Notes: a model not told the origin generated them from the letters alone. DNA of 64,000 bases from Clostridium aestuarii (GCF_026735135.1 NZ_JAPQER010000007.1:100193-164192); one strand, 5' to 3'; counted from the first letter of the stretch, positions 24,535-33,269 are shown. Translations and numbers: made by a program.

Positions 24535-25356
24535 ATGAAGAATAAATTTTCTATTGGTGAAATGTCAAAACTGCATAATATTCCAATCAAAACATTAAGA
24601 TATTATGATGAAATAGGATTATTTAAACCTATTGAAGTAAATAAGGATAATGGTTACAGATATTATTCAACTGAACAATTTGAACAATTGAATACAATAA
24701 ATTATTTAAAATTTTTAGGGATACCTTTAAAGGAAATAAAAAATTATTTGGAGATTAGAAACATTGATTATTTTTTAGAATTATTGAATAGAGAAAAAAG
24801 GATTACTGAAAACAGGATTAATCAGTTAACATTAATAAAAAATAGATTTGAAAATCGAATCAAGGAAATTGAAGAATCAAGAAAAATAAGAGAACTAGAG
24901 GTTGTACAAATAAAAAGAGTTAAAGAAAGAAAAATATTAAGTTTGAAGGGAAAAATTAATACAGAACTTGAATTGGAAATATATTTAAGAAAGTTAGAAA
25001 ATATGGCAAATATAACTTCTACAATCATTATAGGTAGAGTAGGTCTTACAGTTTCTATAGATAATATAAGAAAACATAAGTTTTATGAATACAATTCAAT
25101 ATTTATTTTATTAGAAGAAGAGAGTAACAATGAACTTGTAAAGACTTTAGAACAATGTGAATATGCTTGTATTTATTATAGGGGTTATGATCATAAGGAG
25201 TCTGCAAAATATTATGAAATTATACTAAACTATTTAGAAAAAAATAATTATGAAATTATTGGAGATGCCATAGAAAGAGTTATTATTAATCAGTACATAT
25301 CTAAAAATAAAGAAGACTATCTTACTGAAATAGAAATACCAGTTAAAAAACATTGA
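24535..25356 (+). CDS. MerR family regulator with GyrI-like effector domain
   Basis: A 273-residue regulator. The N-terminus FSIGEMSKLHNIPIKTLRYYDEIGLFKP followed by GYRYYS is the MerR winged-helix signature; a dimerisation coiled coil (about residues 80-120) precedes a 150-residue effector-binding domain of the GyrI/BmrR type ending EIEIPVKK. Such proteins sense drugs and untwist promoters with 19-bp spacers. Exactly such a promoter with an internal palindrome overlaps the stop codon of this gene and drives the DUF554 gene, so that gene is the likely target. Confidence 0.88.
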   Translation: MKNKFSIGEMSKLHNIPIKTLRYYDEIGLFKPIEVNKDNGYRYYSTEQFEQLNTINYLKFLGIPLKEIKNYLEIRNIDYFLELLNREKRITENRINQLTLIKNRFENRIKEIEESRKIRELEVVQIKRVKERKILSLKGKINTELELEIYLRKLENMANITSTIIIGRVGLTVSIDNIRKHKFYEYNSIFILLEEESNNELVKTLEQCEYACIYYRGYDHKESAKYYEIILNYLEKNNYEIIGDAIERVIINQYISKNKEDYLTEIEIPVKKH

Positions 25357-25383
25357 CTCTCCAGTAGCTGGATGGTTTTAAAT
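25353..25383 (+). promoter_or_regulatory. MerR-type promoter and operator of the DUF554 gene
   Basis: TTGACT (25353-25358), a 19-bp spacer and TTAAAT (25378-25383). Inside the spacer is the palindrome TCCAG-TAG-CTGGA (25360-25372). Over-long spacers with a central dyad are the mark of MerR-regulated promoters. Confidence 0.7.
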
Positions 25384-25426
25384 AAATATAGAATATTTTA
25401 GTCTATATTTATTTAGGAGGGAAATT

Positions 25427-26107
25427 ATGTTAGGAACTATTGTAAATACAAGTACAATTATAATTGGAAGTTGTATTGGAGCTTTATTAAAAAAAGGAAT
25501 AAAAGAAAAATATAAAACAACTATAACACAAGCTCTTGGATTAATAGCTATTTCTTTAGGAGTTACATGGATTGTAAAAAATATATCTCAAAGTAAAGAA
25601 CCTATTCTTTTTATAGTTAGTTTAGTGTTAGGTGGTTTTATTGGTGAAATTTTAGATATAGAATCAAAAATTAATAGACTAGGAAATAAAGTTAAAAAAG
25701 GTGATGAAAATAACTTAATAGAAGGGTTAACTACTGCTGTTTTACTCTTTTGTGTAGGTACAATGTCTATTTTAGGTCCTTTAGAAAGTGCATTGAAGGG
25801 AGATAATACTTTATTATTTACAAATGCACTACTTGATGGAATAACATCTTTAATATTAGCATCTAGTTTTGGGATAGGAATAATATTATCTGCATTTATT
25901 TTGTTTATATGGCAAGGATCTATATACTTATCAGCTCAAATTATAGCTCCATTTGTTACACATGAAATTTTAGGACAAGTTTCGATAATAGGAGGAATAC
26001 TAATTTTAAGTACGGGAATTAACATTTTAGAGATAAAAAAAATAAAAACTATAAATTTATTACCAGCGCTTATTATTCCCGTTTTTTATTATATTCTTTT
26101 AACATGA
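25427..26107 (+). CDS. DUF554 family membrane protein
   Basis: A 226-residue integral membrane protein with six to seven helices. MLGTIVNTSTIIIGSCIGALL at the start and the glycine-rich LVLGGFIGEILDIESKINRLG and LFCVGTMSILGPLES segments are conserved in DUF554 (YdfK/YqgA). Function is not established, though transport is often suggested. The preceding MerR gene and the operator between them suggest drug- or ligand-induced expression. ATG behind AGGAGGG. Confidence 0.88.
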   Translation: MLGTIVNTSTIIIGSCIGALLKKGIKEKYKTTITQALGLIAISLGVTWIVKNISQSKEPILFIVSLVLGGFIGEILDIESKINRLGNKVKKGDENNLIEGLTTAVLLFCVGTMSILGPLESALKGDNTLLFTNALLDGITSLILASSFGIGIILSAFILFIWQGSIYLSAQIIAPFVTHEILGQVSIIGGILILSTGINILEIKKIKTINLLPALIIPVFYYILLT

Positions 26108-26168
26108 TAACAATATAGAATTTAAAATCAAATCAATACTAAATTTATAACAAAGTCAGCATTGGTTT

Positions 26169-26198
26169 TAGTGATGGATAAATCTATCACTTTTTTAT
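26169..26198 (+). terminator. Terminator after DUF554 gene
   Basis: AGTGATGGAT pairs with ATCTATCACT and is followed by TTTTTT. Confidence 0.75.
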
Positions 26199-26303
26199 TT
26201 TTGTATGTAGATTTATTTGTTTTAGTTTTCTCACGATTTTATAGTTTTCCATTATATTATATTCAATGATAGAGTATGGTAAACTTAGTACATATAAGTA
26301 TAG

Positions 26304-26352
26304 TAAAATAAGTTGGTGTAGGGTGCACGTATAATCCACTCTGTCATTAAAG
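26304..26352. repeat. Intergenic repeat, copy 1 of 2
   Basis: AAAATAAGTTGGTGTAGGGT and TATAATCCACTCTGTCATTA match 29247-29303 with few changes; the two copies precede the O-acetyltransferase and the dUTPase gene. GTGTAGGGT and the later CCACTCTGTC can pair partly. Confidence 0.65.
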
Positions 26353-26418
26353 ATAAAAGTTAAGTTAGATATTATAAGTTATTGTGAAGAGTATTTATAT
26401 ATAGGGAGGTAAGCTATT

Positions 26419-27024
26419 ATGAAAGAAGAAGAAAAAATATTTGCAGGTAAGCTGTTTGATGCACGTAAGAAAGAACTTAGGGATATTAAGCATAAGGCAC
26501 ATATACTCTGTCAGAAATTTAATTTGCTTGATGAATATGATGAAAAACGCCTGCCGATCATTAAAGAATTTATAGGAAAAATTGGACAAAAATACTATTT
26601 CCAAGGTCCCATACAATTTAATTACGGATGCCATACGTTCATAGGTGAAAATTTTTTTGCTAACTTTAATACCACGATTTTAGATGATGGTAAAATTTAT
26701 ATTGGTGATAATGTCATGTTTGGGCCCAACGTTTCACTTATGGCAACCTCACATCCGCTTATTCCGAAAGAGAGAATTGCTATGAAATATGAGGATGGTC
26801 ATGTGTCTATGTCCGAATACGCGAAAGGAATCTATATTGGAGATAATGTTTGGATTGCTTGTAACGTCGTGGTTTGTGACGGTGTTCATATTGGAAATAA
26901 TGTAGTCATTGGTGCGGGCAGTGTTGTTACAAAAGATATACCGGATAACTATCTTGCATACGGTAATCCGTGTAAACCAATAAGATTGATTACAGAAAAA
27001 GACTCAAAGCTAGATTTACTATAA
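26419..27024 (+). CDS. Maltose/galactoside O-acetyltransferase-like hexapeptide protein
   Basis: A 201-residue left-handed beta-helix acetyltransferase (Maa/LacA/NodL group). The N-terminal Mac domain helix KEEEKIFAGKLFDARKKELRD is present; hexapeptide repeats run through IYIGDNVMFGPNVSL, IYIGDNVWIACNVVVCDGVHIGNNVVIGAGSVVTKDIP; the catalytic His is in MATSHPL. It transfers acetyl from acetyl-CoA to sugar hydroxyls as a trimer. ATG behind GGGAGG. Confidence 0.92.
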   Translation: MKEEEKIFAGKLFDARKKELRDIKHKAHILCQKFNLLDEYDEKRLPIIKEFIGKIGQKYYFQGPIQFNYGCHTFIGENFFANFNTTILDDGKIYIGDNVMFGPNVSLMATSHPLIPKERIAMKYEDGHVSMSEYAKGIYIGDNVWIACNVVVCDGVHIGNNVVIGAGSVVTKDIPDNYLAYGNPCKPIRLITEKDSKLDLL

Positions 27025-27029
27025 TTATT

Positions 27030-27115
27030 CATAATGAATAATATTAATCCAATTAAGATAGCATTAATAGGTGTAATATAACTATAGTTTGAATCATGAA
27101 TTAATGTAATTATAA
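27030..27115 (-). pseudogene. 3' remnant of a small membrane protein gene
   Basis: On the minus strand the frame LIHDSNYSYITPINAILIGL is a diverged copy of LIHDSNYGWIAPISAILTGL, the end of the frame at 34932-35100. Only about 28 codons are left. Confidence 0.65.
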
Positions 27116-27165
27116 ATGTGAAATTTCAGTGAGGTGTGTAGTAAATATAGTACAATGAGATTGGA

Positions 27166-27588
27166 GTGTTTGATATCGAAATAAAACATTTTTGTCCAAT
27201 ATGCGGATGTTATGAACCAGAAAATCAATTTTCTATTGGAGAGATATGTCCTTGTTGTGGAAATGAAATAGGCTGTGATGATGATATTGAAAAACCAAAT
27301 ATAAACCAAGAACAATATTTTCAAATGATCCAAATATCAATAGATTCATATGAGAATGGAAAAGAAGTTCCTAATCATGTGAAACAATTCTTGGAAAATG
27401 CTAAATATAGTGAGGACGAAGCGTGGGAGATATTAAGAAACAAATGGATTGAAAAAGGTTGTCCTTGGAAATATAATTTTAAAGGTGAAAGACCGGAAAA
27501 TTGGGGTATAGAATTAGCTAAACTGCAATTACTTAATATTGGAATCAAATTAGATGCTATTAATTGTGTTCACTTTAGACAAGATTAG
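27166..27588 (+). CDS. CPCC-type cysteine-rich protein
   Basis: A 140-residue protein with two zinc-knuckle pairs at the N-terminus, CPICGCYE and ICPCCGNEIGCDDD (about residues 10-43), typical of the Cys_rich_CPCC family. The rest is helical, with a conserved GCPWKYNFKGERPENWG segment. Function unknown. The GTG at 27166 follows GGAG without a normal gap, so the start is uncertain by a few codons. Confidence 0.75.
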   Translation: MFDIEIKHFCPICGCYEPENQFSIGEICPCCGNEIGCDDDIEKPNINQEQYFQMIQISIDSYENGKEVPNHVKQFLENAKYSEDEAWEILRNKWIEKGCPWKYNFKGERPENWGIELAKLQLLNIGIKLDAINCVHFRQD

Positions 27589-27706
27589 AGAAAAAGTTAA
27601 ATTAGAATATATTTTTTATGTGAGGAGGATTATAAATGCGTATAGAACCATAAAAATCAATTTCTTTAATATCATTAATTAACAAAATTAAAGGAGAGAT
27701 TAATTT

Positions 27707-28324
27707 ATGGAAAAAAGTATACTTGAAAATATAAAGAACTATTTAAAGGAAAAATATAACTGCCATTCAATAATATTATATGGCTCTTTTGCTAATGGTA
27801 CTTATACAGATGAAAGTGATATAGACATTATATGTTTTTGTGATAATGTGCTTCAAAAAAATGATGCTACTATAATTAATGGAAGGCAACTTGATGCATG
27901 GATGTATGATACAAACATGATGACAAAACAAGAAGAACTACTTCATATTAATGGTGGAAAAATTCTTTTAGATGAAAAAGACTTATGTACTAGATTATTA
28001 GAGAATATAGATGAACTTTTTAATGAAGGTGCAAAAAAACTTACGTTAGAAGAGATAAATTTTCAAAAAAATTGGTTAATGAAAATGCTAAATAGGGCAA
28101 AAAGAGGTGATGTTGAAGGTAATTTTAGATATCATTGGATGTTAGTAGATAGCTTGGAAATATATTTTGGTATAAAAGGCTTATGGTATCTAGGCCCTAA
28201 AAAATCTTTATATTGGCTTAAAGATAATGATAGACATGCCTATAAATTATTTAATGATGCCTTAAATATTAATTCATCATTTGAAAAGATAGAGAACTTA
28301 ATATCTTTTATTGTTAATTCATAA
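27707..28324 (+). CDS. Nucleotidyltransferase domain protein
   Basis: A 205-residue protein. The Pol-beta-type active site is IILYGSFANGTYTDESDIDIICF (about residues 22-44), with G-S and two Asp of D-x-D; a C-terminal helical region of about 100 residues (HWMLVDSLEIYFGIKGLWYLGPKKSLYWL) probably binds the acceptor. The family includes aminoglycoside nucleotidyltransferases and MNT/HEPN antitoxins; no HEPN toxin gene is next to it, so a small-molecule or tRNA-type substrate is possible. ATG behind AAGGAGAG. Confidence 0.82.
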   Translation: MEKSILENIKNYLKEKYNCHSIILYGSFANGTYTDESDIDIICFCDNVLQKNDATIINGRQLDAWMYDTNMMTKQEELLHINGGKILLDEKDLCTRLLENIDELFNEGAKKLTLEEINFQKNWLMKMLNRAKRGDVEGNFRYHWMLVDSLEIYFGIKGLWYLGPKKSLYWLKDNDRHAYKLFNDALNINSSFEKIENLISFIVNS

Positions 28325-28325
28325 T

Positions 28326-28385
28326 ATAAAGAAATTGTGTAGTAACAAGCATAAATGTATTAAAACATAATCGTAATTTATTATG
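28326..28385 (+). promoter_or_regulatory. Leader part of the promoter module, without -10
   Basis: AAAGAAATTGTGTAGTAAC and AATGTATTAAAACATAATCG repeat the leader found after TATAAT at 20375 and 58967. The extended -10 itself is absent here, so the HD gene may depend on read-through from the nucleotidyltransferase gene. Confidence 0.55.
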
Positions 28386-28429
28386 AAGTAAAATTATTTT
28401 ATAACATTAATCTAAAGGAGTATCAAAAT

Positions 28430-29107
28430 ATGAAAAGAGAAGAATTTCAAAGAATTGAAAGTTTTATGTTAAAGAATATGAATGATACTGTTCATGATTG
28501 TTTACATGTATATAGAGTTTTGAATTATGCAATTCAAATTGCTGATACTATCGAAAAAATAGATACTGAAGTTGTAATAATATCAGCACTTTTACATGAT
28601 ATAGGTAGAGTAGATGAAATAAGAAATCCAAGTCTTTGTCATGCAAAAATAGGAAGTAAAAAAGCAAAGGAATTTTTGATTAATAATGGATATAGTGAAG
28701 GAAAAGCAAATCATGTTGCTGATTGTATTCTTACCCATAGGTATAAAAAGAATTTAAAACCACAAACAATGGAGGCAAAAATTATTTTTGATGCAGATAA
28801 ATTAGATTTGACAGGAACTGTAGGGACTGCAAGGGCAATTTTATTTGGAGGACAAATTGAAGAACCTTTATATTTAGTTGGAGACGATAGATTACCTACT
28901 AAGGGATTACCATCAGAAGAGGCATCTTTATTTAGAGAGTACAATCGGAAACTAAATAAATTGTTTCTAAAACTAAATACTGAAAAAGCAAAAGAAATTG
29001 GAATAGAACAACAAAAGACAATGGACTCATACTTTATGAATTTATTCAAAGAGGTAAATAGAAATTACTCTAATGGTAAAAAACTAATGGACAAAATACT
29101 TGAATAA
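28430..29107 (+). CDS. HD domain phosphohydrolase
   Basis: A 225-residue protein of the YedJ/HD group. Metal ligands are visible in HDCLHVYRVLNYA, ALLHDIGRVDEIR (HD pair, about residue 64), CHAKIGSKKA, LTHRYKK and FDADKLDLTG (final Asp). Members hydrolyse phosphates from nucleotides or other small molecules. Adjacent to a nucleotidyltransferase and a dUTPase gene, which could indicate nucleotide-related roles, though each has separate leaders. Start behind AAAGGAG. Confidence 0.88.
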   Translation: MKREEFQRIESFMLKNMNDTVHDCLHVYRVLNYAIQIADTIEKIDTEVVIISALLHDIGRVDEIRNPSLCHAKIGSKKAKEFLINNGYSEGKANHVADCILTHRYKKNLKPQTMEAKIIFDADKLDLTGTVGTARAILFGGQIEEPLYLVGDDRLPTKGLPSEEASLFREYNRKLNKLFLKLNTEKAKEIGIEQQKTMDSYFMNLFKEVNRNYSNGKKLMDKILE

Positions 29108-29151
29108 GGAATATTCACTTTGAAATATAATCTGTATTGAATTACTTCACA

Positions 29152-29222
29152 TTCTTCTTAAATGATGATTTGAAAGATTAATAATCTTAGAAGTAGTTAA
29201 GGCACAACAGCAAAATATTATT
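29152..29222. repeat. Palindromic intergenic element, best-preserved copy
   Basis: TTCTTAAATGATGATTTG, the palindrome AAGATTAATAATCTT and GAAGTAGTTAAGGCACAAC follow each other. CTTAA pairs with TTAAG at the ends, and the inner palindrome forms the hairpin tip. Confidence 0.7.
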
Positions 29223-29246
29223 CAACAAATGAATGTAAAATTTTAA

Positions 29247-29303
29247 ATAAAATAAGTGGGTGTAGAGTGTAATTATAATCCACTCTGTCACTAAAGATAA
29301 ATA
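29247..29303. repeat. Intergenic repeat, copy 2 of 2
   Basis: AAAATAAGTGGGTGTAGAGT and TATAATCCACTCTGTCACTA match 26304-26352. AGTGGGTGTAGAGTG and CCACTCTGTCACT can form an imperfect hairpin upstream of the dUTPase ribosome binding site. Confidence 0.65.
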
Positions 29304-29320
29304 AAGGAGACATATAAATT

Positions 29321-29749
29321 ATGAATTTGAGAGTACAAAAAACAAATAAATTGGCTAAGTTACCTGAGTATGCTCATATTGGTGATGCTGGAATGGATTT
29401 ATATTCAGTAGAGGAGAAAATTATACAACCAGGGGAAACAATATTAATACATACAGGTATAAAAATAGAACTTCCTAAAGATACTGAAGCACAAATTAGA
29501 CCAAGAAGTGGACTAGCATTAAAACATTCAATAACAGTTTTGAATACTCCAGGGACAATAGATGAAGGTTATAGAGGAGAAATAGGAATTATACTTATAA
29601 ACCATTCTAAAGAAGATTTTAAAGTTGAAAAAGGAATGAGAATAGCACAAATGGTTATTAAACCTGTTTTAAGAGTAAATGTAGTTGAAGTAGAGGGATT
29701 AACAGGGACAGAACGTGGAAATGGTGGATTTGGATCTACAGGAGTTTAA
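29321..29749 (+). CDS. dut: dUTP diphosphatase
   Basis: A 142-residue trimeric dUTPase. All five motifs can be read: [49 protein letters not shown] and [10 protein letters not shown]. It converts dUTP to dUMP and pyrophosphate, keeping uracil out of DNA. Plasmids and phages often carry such genes. Fragments of a very similar gene are found at 34852-34880 and 48858-48904, so copies of this unit have been lost by deletion elsewhere in the region. ATG behind AAAGGAG. Confidence 0.95.
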   Translation: MNLRVQKTNKLAKLPEYAHIGDAGMDLYSVEEKIIQPGETILIHTGIKIELPKDTEAQIRPRSGLALKHSITVLNTPGTIDEGYRGEIGIILINHSKEDFKVEKGMRIAQMVIKPVLRVNVVEVEGLTGTERGNGGFGSTGV

Positions 29750-29796
29750 AATTTTAAAATAGCACCTGTCATTGTTAGTATAAGATGTTCTATTAG

Positions 29797-29850
29797 GGTT
29801 GATGTGTCTAGGTTTTTAAAAAAAACTTAGCACATTAACCTTTTTATTTT
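29797..29850 (+). terminator. Terminator after dut
   Basis: GGTTGATGTG and CACATTAACC close a long hairpin with A/T-rich inner stem; TTTTT follows. Confidence 0.75.
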
Positions 29851-30004
29851 TGAATCTATTTCTCTTTCAGAGCTTTTATTTGTATTTCTTCATTTTGATT
29901 ATACACTTGAAAAACACACAGGGCAAAAATAAATATTTTAAGAATAAATATAATTGAAATCTAAATATTTCATACTTGTTTAGAGAGGAACTATGTGGTA
30001 CAAT

Positions 30005-30050
30005 GTAGTAGTACTAGGCAGAACAAAGTAGTAGTACTAGGCAGAACAAA
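30005..30050. repeat. Two tandem 23-bp repeats upstream of padR
   Basis: Two identical units (30005-30027, 30028-30050), each containing the palindrome TAGTACTA followed by GGCAGAACAAA, end just before the ribosome binding site of the PadR gene. They may be twin operator sites or a simple duplication. Confidence 0.7.
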
Positions 30051-30062
30051 GTAGGTGATGAA

Positions 30063-30392
30063 ATGTATGATAAATCTCAATTGAGGCGAGGGACTTTGGA
30101 AGGATGTATTTTGAAAATTATTAAATTAGAAGAAACATATGGTTATGAAATAATGAATAAACTATCCTCTTATGGATTTGAGGAACTTAGTGAAGGAACC
30201 ATTTATCCATTATTAATTAGGCTAGAAAAAAAGAAATTAATATGTTCAAATTACAAAGTATCTCCATTAGGTCCTAAAAGAAAATATTTTTCAATAACGC
30301 AGCTGGGTATTAATATGCTAAATTCATTTCAAGAACATTGGGACAGTATCTCTACAGCTGTAAACAAAATTTTGTCTCTGGGGGAAAAGTAA
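30063..30392 (+). CDS. PadR family transcriptional regulator
   Basis: A 109-residue regulator. RRGTLEGCILKIIKLEETYGYEIMNKL and LSEGTIYPLLIRLEKKKLI carry the PadR winged-helix signature with the wing PLGPKRKYFSITQLG. Its stop is separated by one base from the next gene, a membrane protein it presumably controls together with itself. The upstream 23-bp tandem repeats are candidate operators. Confidence 0.88.
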   Translation: MYDKSQLRRGTLEGCILKIIKLEETYGYEIMNKLSSYGFEELSEGTIYPLLIRLEKKKLICSNYKVSPLGPKRKYFSITQLGINMLNSFQEHWDSISTAVNKILSLGEK

Positions 30393-30393
30393 T

Positions 30394-31050
30394 ATGCAAG
30401 ATTTGAAATTAATAAGAAAGGAAAATTGTGAACAAGAAAAATCATTGTTTATAGATAATCTAACTGTTATAACAGATATGGTTGTATATCTACAGTCATC
30501 GGATTTGTGTGAATATGATATTGAAATCATGCGAAAAGATTTAATTGGTATGGCATTAGAAGCACAATTTAGAGGAGAAAAATTCAGTAATGTAATTGGA
30601 GAAGACTATAAAAGCTTTTGCAATGAATTAATATTAAGTGGTGATATAAAGTCAACTAAGAAAAAAATATTGAACTGTTTATTTGGTGCTACTGTAGTTA
30701 TAGGTTTTATGTTTATTTTAGAAATTTTTATGTATTCATGTACATCTCCAAAAGATGCATTGAAATTTCATATGCCTATAACATGGGGATTTGTTTTATC
30801 TACTTTGTTAATAATAGTAGCAGGGTATGGAATATTAAAATTTATAGCAAAGAATTCTTTTAAGCTTTCAGATAAACATTCTACAAGAGCCATTAATTTA
30901 TTTGGGATATCATTCATTATGACGTTTTGTATAATAGGGCTTGTAAAGTATTTTTTAAGGAACTTAGTTATTGGTACCATCAATTATTTGTATCCTTTAG
31001 TTATATTAGCAGTTACCCTTATTGTTATAAAATCACTTAATAAACAGTAA
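30394..31050 (+). CDS. PadR-linked membrane protein
   Basis: A 218-residue protein. The N-terminal 85 residues are helical (YLQSSDLCEYDIEIMRKDLIGMALEAQFRGEKFSNVIGEDYKSFCNELI), a DUF1048-like domain often found beside PadR genes; four membrane helices follow (about residues 95-215). ATG at 30394 overlaps the intergenic base after the padR stop, so the two are co-translated. Function unknown; paired membrane proteins of this type are thought to act in membrane stress or efflux control. Confidence 0.65.
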   Translation: MQDLKLIRKENCEQEKSLFIDNLTVITDMVVYLQSSDLCEYDIEIMRKDLIGMALEAQFRGEKFSNVIGEDYKSFCNELILSGDIKSTKKKILNCLFGATVVIGFMFILEIFMYSCTSPKDALKFHMPITWGFVLSTLLIIVAGYGILKFIAKNSFKLSDKHSTRAINLFGISFIMTFCIIGLVKYFLRNLVIGTINYLYPLVILAVTLIVIKSLNKQ

Positions 31051-31140
31051 AGTGGGTTATTTATTGCTAGATAATTAGCTTAGATAAAACAATATTTAAA
31101 ACATAATAAATTTAAGAAGATAAATAAGGAGGAGTAAAAT

Positions 31141-31548
31141 ATGGATATTTTCGACGCAATAGGTACATTTTTACAAAACCCTCATGCAATAGAAGATGGG
31201 TTTAAGGAAGTTTTAGGTATTAAAAAATATTTGTTGGTAAAAGATAAAGAAGATAATTTGATATGTGTATCATATGATTTAGATGTAGGTAGAGCATTAG
31301 TGGAAAAATATTTAAAACAACAAGGATTAGATAAGACGTTAGTTAAATTTGAGACTAAATCAATTAAAAATAAGGATGAACAATTGAAAGAAATTATTAA
31401 ATATAAAATAGTTATATTGGATGAAGAAATTGCAATATACAAAGATGTTGAGAAAAAAGCTCAAGAATATGTTGTTGACGGATATGATGGTAATTTACCT
31501 TTAAAGTATGAGATGAACAACTATACAACTGTTTCAAAAAATAAATAA
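31141..31548 (+). CDS. Conserved hypothetical protein, 135 residues
   Basis: Not recognised. Mixed alpha/beta soluble protein beginning MDIFDAIGTFLQNPHAIEDGF; no signal peptide, no catalytic motif. AAGGAGG precedes the ATG and a strong terminator follows at 31571, so it is a separate transcription unit or the last gene after the PadR pair. Confidence 0.55.
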   Translation: MDIFDAIGTFLQNPHAIEDGFKEVLGIKKYLLVKDKEDNLICVSYDLDVGRALVEKYLKQQGLDKTLVKFETKSIKNKDEQLKEIIKYKIVILDEEIAIYKDVEKKAQEYVVDGYDGNLPLKYEMNNYTTVSKNK

Positions 31549-31569
31549 ATATAAAAAGAATAATTTTAT

Positions 31570-31604
31570 GCAAAAGCACTAGGCAAATTTCCTAGTGCTT
31601 TTGC
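31570..31604. terminator. Terminator
   Basis: AAAAGCACTAGG pairs with CCTAGTGCTTTT; symmetrical, works on both strands. Confidence 0.85.
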
Positions 31605-31765
31605 ATTTCAGCGAATAATTCAACTTTCATGTGAAAAGCTATACAAAAACAACAAGTAGGAAGGTAATAACATATCTTTTCATTGTATAAAAGATTAAAT
31701 CTTTATATTAAAATAGAGCAATCCCATATTACAAAAAAGGAGTTGCTCTTAAATACTTGATTTAA

Positions 31766-32377
31766 TTAAAATTCAACTAATATTCTAGCAGGAAATGCAT
31801 CTAATCCTTCTATTTTCATAGGCAAACAATATACTCTGAAATCTTTTTTAGGTATTTTATCAAGATTAGTTAAGTTTTCAATTGCATAGATACCACTTTT
31901 CCCAAGGAAAACATCTATAAGTCCATGATTTCTACTACGACCAAGTCCTAAAGTATCTATTCCTATCATATTAACTTTCTTATCTACTAAATACTTGATA
32001 ACCTCCATAGAAATTTCAGGATGTATATTATACTTTTCTTCATCATCTAAGTATTTATCCCAATTTGTTTGAAAAAATACAAAATGCCCTTCTTTAATCT
32101 GTGAAACATCTAAATCAGCTAGTTCAACTGGTCTATCAATTATATGAGAAACATCAAATTTTATACCAGGTGATATTAATCTTTCATTTTCAAGTACTAC
32201 ATCTGCACTCATAACATCTATATGAGTGCCCATATTATGAACGGCACAAGAAAATAATGTTGTAGTATATTCCTTTTTAGTTCCTTCAAAACACTTTATT
32301 TTTTCTACTTTTAAAGAGGGTGAACCTGGTCTATAAACTCTATCTAATTTAGTAACTTGTGTAATATCAATTATCAT
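31766..32377 (-). CDS. Cyclase family protein (kynurenine formamidase-like fold)
   Basis: A 203-residue protein of the metal-dependent cyclase family. The motif reads HNMGTHIDVMSADVV (about residues 47-61), where the family consensus is HxGTHxDxPxH: the Pro and the last His are not present. The remaining core (MIGIDTLGLGRSRNHGLIDVFLGKSGIYAIENLTNL) is well kept. The missing ligand may change the metal site. ATG behind GGAGG. Substrate unknown; relatives open N-formylkynurenine, isatin or cyclic amides. Confidence 0.8.
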   Translation of the reverse strand: MIIDITQVTKLDRVYRPGSPSLKVEKIKCFEGTKKEYTTTLFSCAVHNMGTHIDVMSADVVLENERLISPGIKFDVSHIIDRPVELADLDVSQIKEGHFVFFQTNWDKYLDDEEKYNIHPEISMEVIKYLVDKKVNMIGIDTLGLGRSRNHGLIDVFLGKSGIYAIENLTNLDKIPKKDFRVYCLPMKIEGLDAFPARILVEF

Positions 32378-32514
32378 GAAATACCTCCAAATAAATTTTA
32401 TAAAAAATCTGTAAAAATAAAATAAGATTTTTAAATGTTAATAATAACTCTTTTGATTATACAGTATAAGTTTGTTATTAACAAAATTATTGTTTTACTT
32501 GAAGTTAAGCAATA

Positions 32515-32570
32515 AAACCTGTCCAGTTTTTGAAAGATGTTTAATATCTTATAAAAACTGGACAGGTTTA
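32515..32570. terminator. Bidirectional terminator
   Basis: AAACCTGTCCAGTTTTT and AAAAACTGGACAGGTTT form a 17-bp stem around an AT-rich loop with its own AAGAT/ATCTT stem. Confidence 0.85.
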
Positions 32571-32575
32571 TGCTG

Positions 32576-32923
32576 TTATTTATGTCCTTCTTCTGGTACA
32601 ATGCAAATGAATTCTAGGTCTGTATTGCTAATATTCATAAATTGATGTGTTTTCCCTGCTGGTACATATGCAAATGATCCAGATTCTATAGAATTATCTT
32701 TTCCATCAAGATGAAGAGTCCCATTGCCGCTAATAATATAATTTATATGAGGCCAGGGATGATCATGTTTTGGAGTGAAACCGCCTGGTTTTAGTTTGAA
32801 TGATCTCATTACATAACCTTCCCATCCTTCTTTAGGAGAAATAAGCACTTTCATAAATGCATTTTTAACACCAACATTATCAATTTCAATTTCTTCCACC
32901 ATAGATTTATGTGAAACTATCAT
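32576..32923 (-). CDS. Cupin domain protein
   Basis: A 115-residue single cupin. Motif 1, GGFTPKHDHPWPHINYIISGNGTLHLDG, carries the metal-binding histidines (KHDHPW); motif 2, SGSFAYVPAGKTHQFMNIS, carries the last His. Metal binding is therefore likely. Unknown substrate. Start behind GGAGG. It lies next to the cyclase gene on the same strand but a terminator separates them. Confidence 0.85.
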   Translation of the reverse strand: MIVSHKSMVEEIEIDNVGVKNAFMKVLISPKEGWEGYVMRSFKLKPGGFTPKHDHPWPHINYIISGNGTLHLDGKDNSIESGSFAYVPAGKTHQFMNISNTDLEFICIVPEEGHK

Positions 32924-33059
32924 GAAATAACCTCCTCGTTTAATGTAATTGTGGTAATATTTGTATTATACACATTAATTATATCATTAAATAAAAAGCT
33001 ATCAAAGTGATTATTAACATTACTTTACATAATTGTAATAAGATTAAGAATAAATAAGT

Positions 33060-33195
33060 TGATTTAATCTATAATGCTTAGATATTTAGGGGATTTTTTT
33101 ATTGGTTAAAATATGTTATTTTGTTATAATGAGGGTTGAAATGATATAATTTGATGTAGAGTGCTGTTGTGTAATTTAAAGAAAGTGTGAATTTA
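33060..33195 (+). promoter_or_regulatory. Promoter module, second subfamily
   Basis: TTTTTATTGGTTAAAATATG, TTGTTATAATGAGGGTTGAA and TAATTTAAAGAAAGTGTG match the block at 46437-46565. It lies upstream of the ZTP riboswitch and may supply its transcription start. Confidence 0.6.
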
Positions 33196-33269
33196 ATCAA
33201 GTAAAGGCTATTTATATAATTCCTAGCCATAAATATTTTGACAATTGGAGCCAATAGTGATATAAATTA

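Noticed and set aside
27707..29107. MNT/HEPN toxin-antitoxin pair made of the nucleotidyltransferase and its neighbour
   Set aside because: The neighbour is an HD phosphohydrolase without HEPN RxxxxH motif, and a leader sequence separates the genes.
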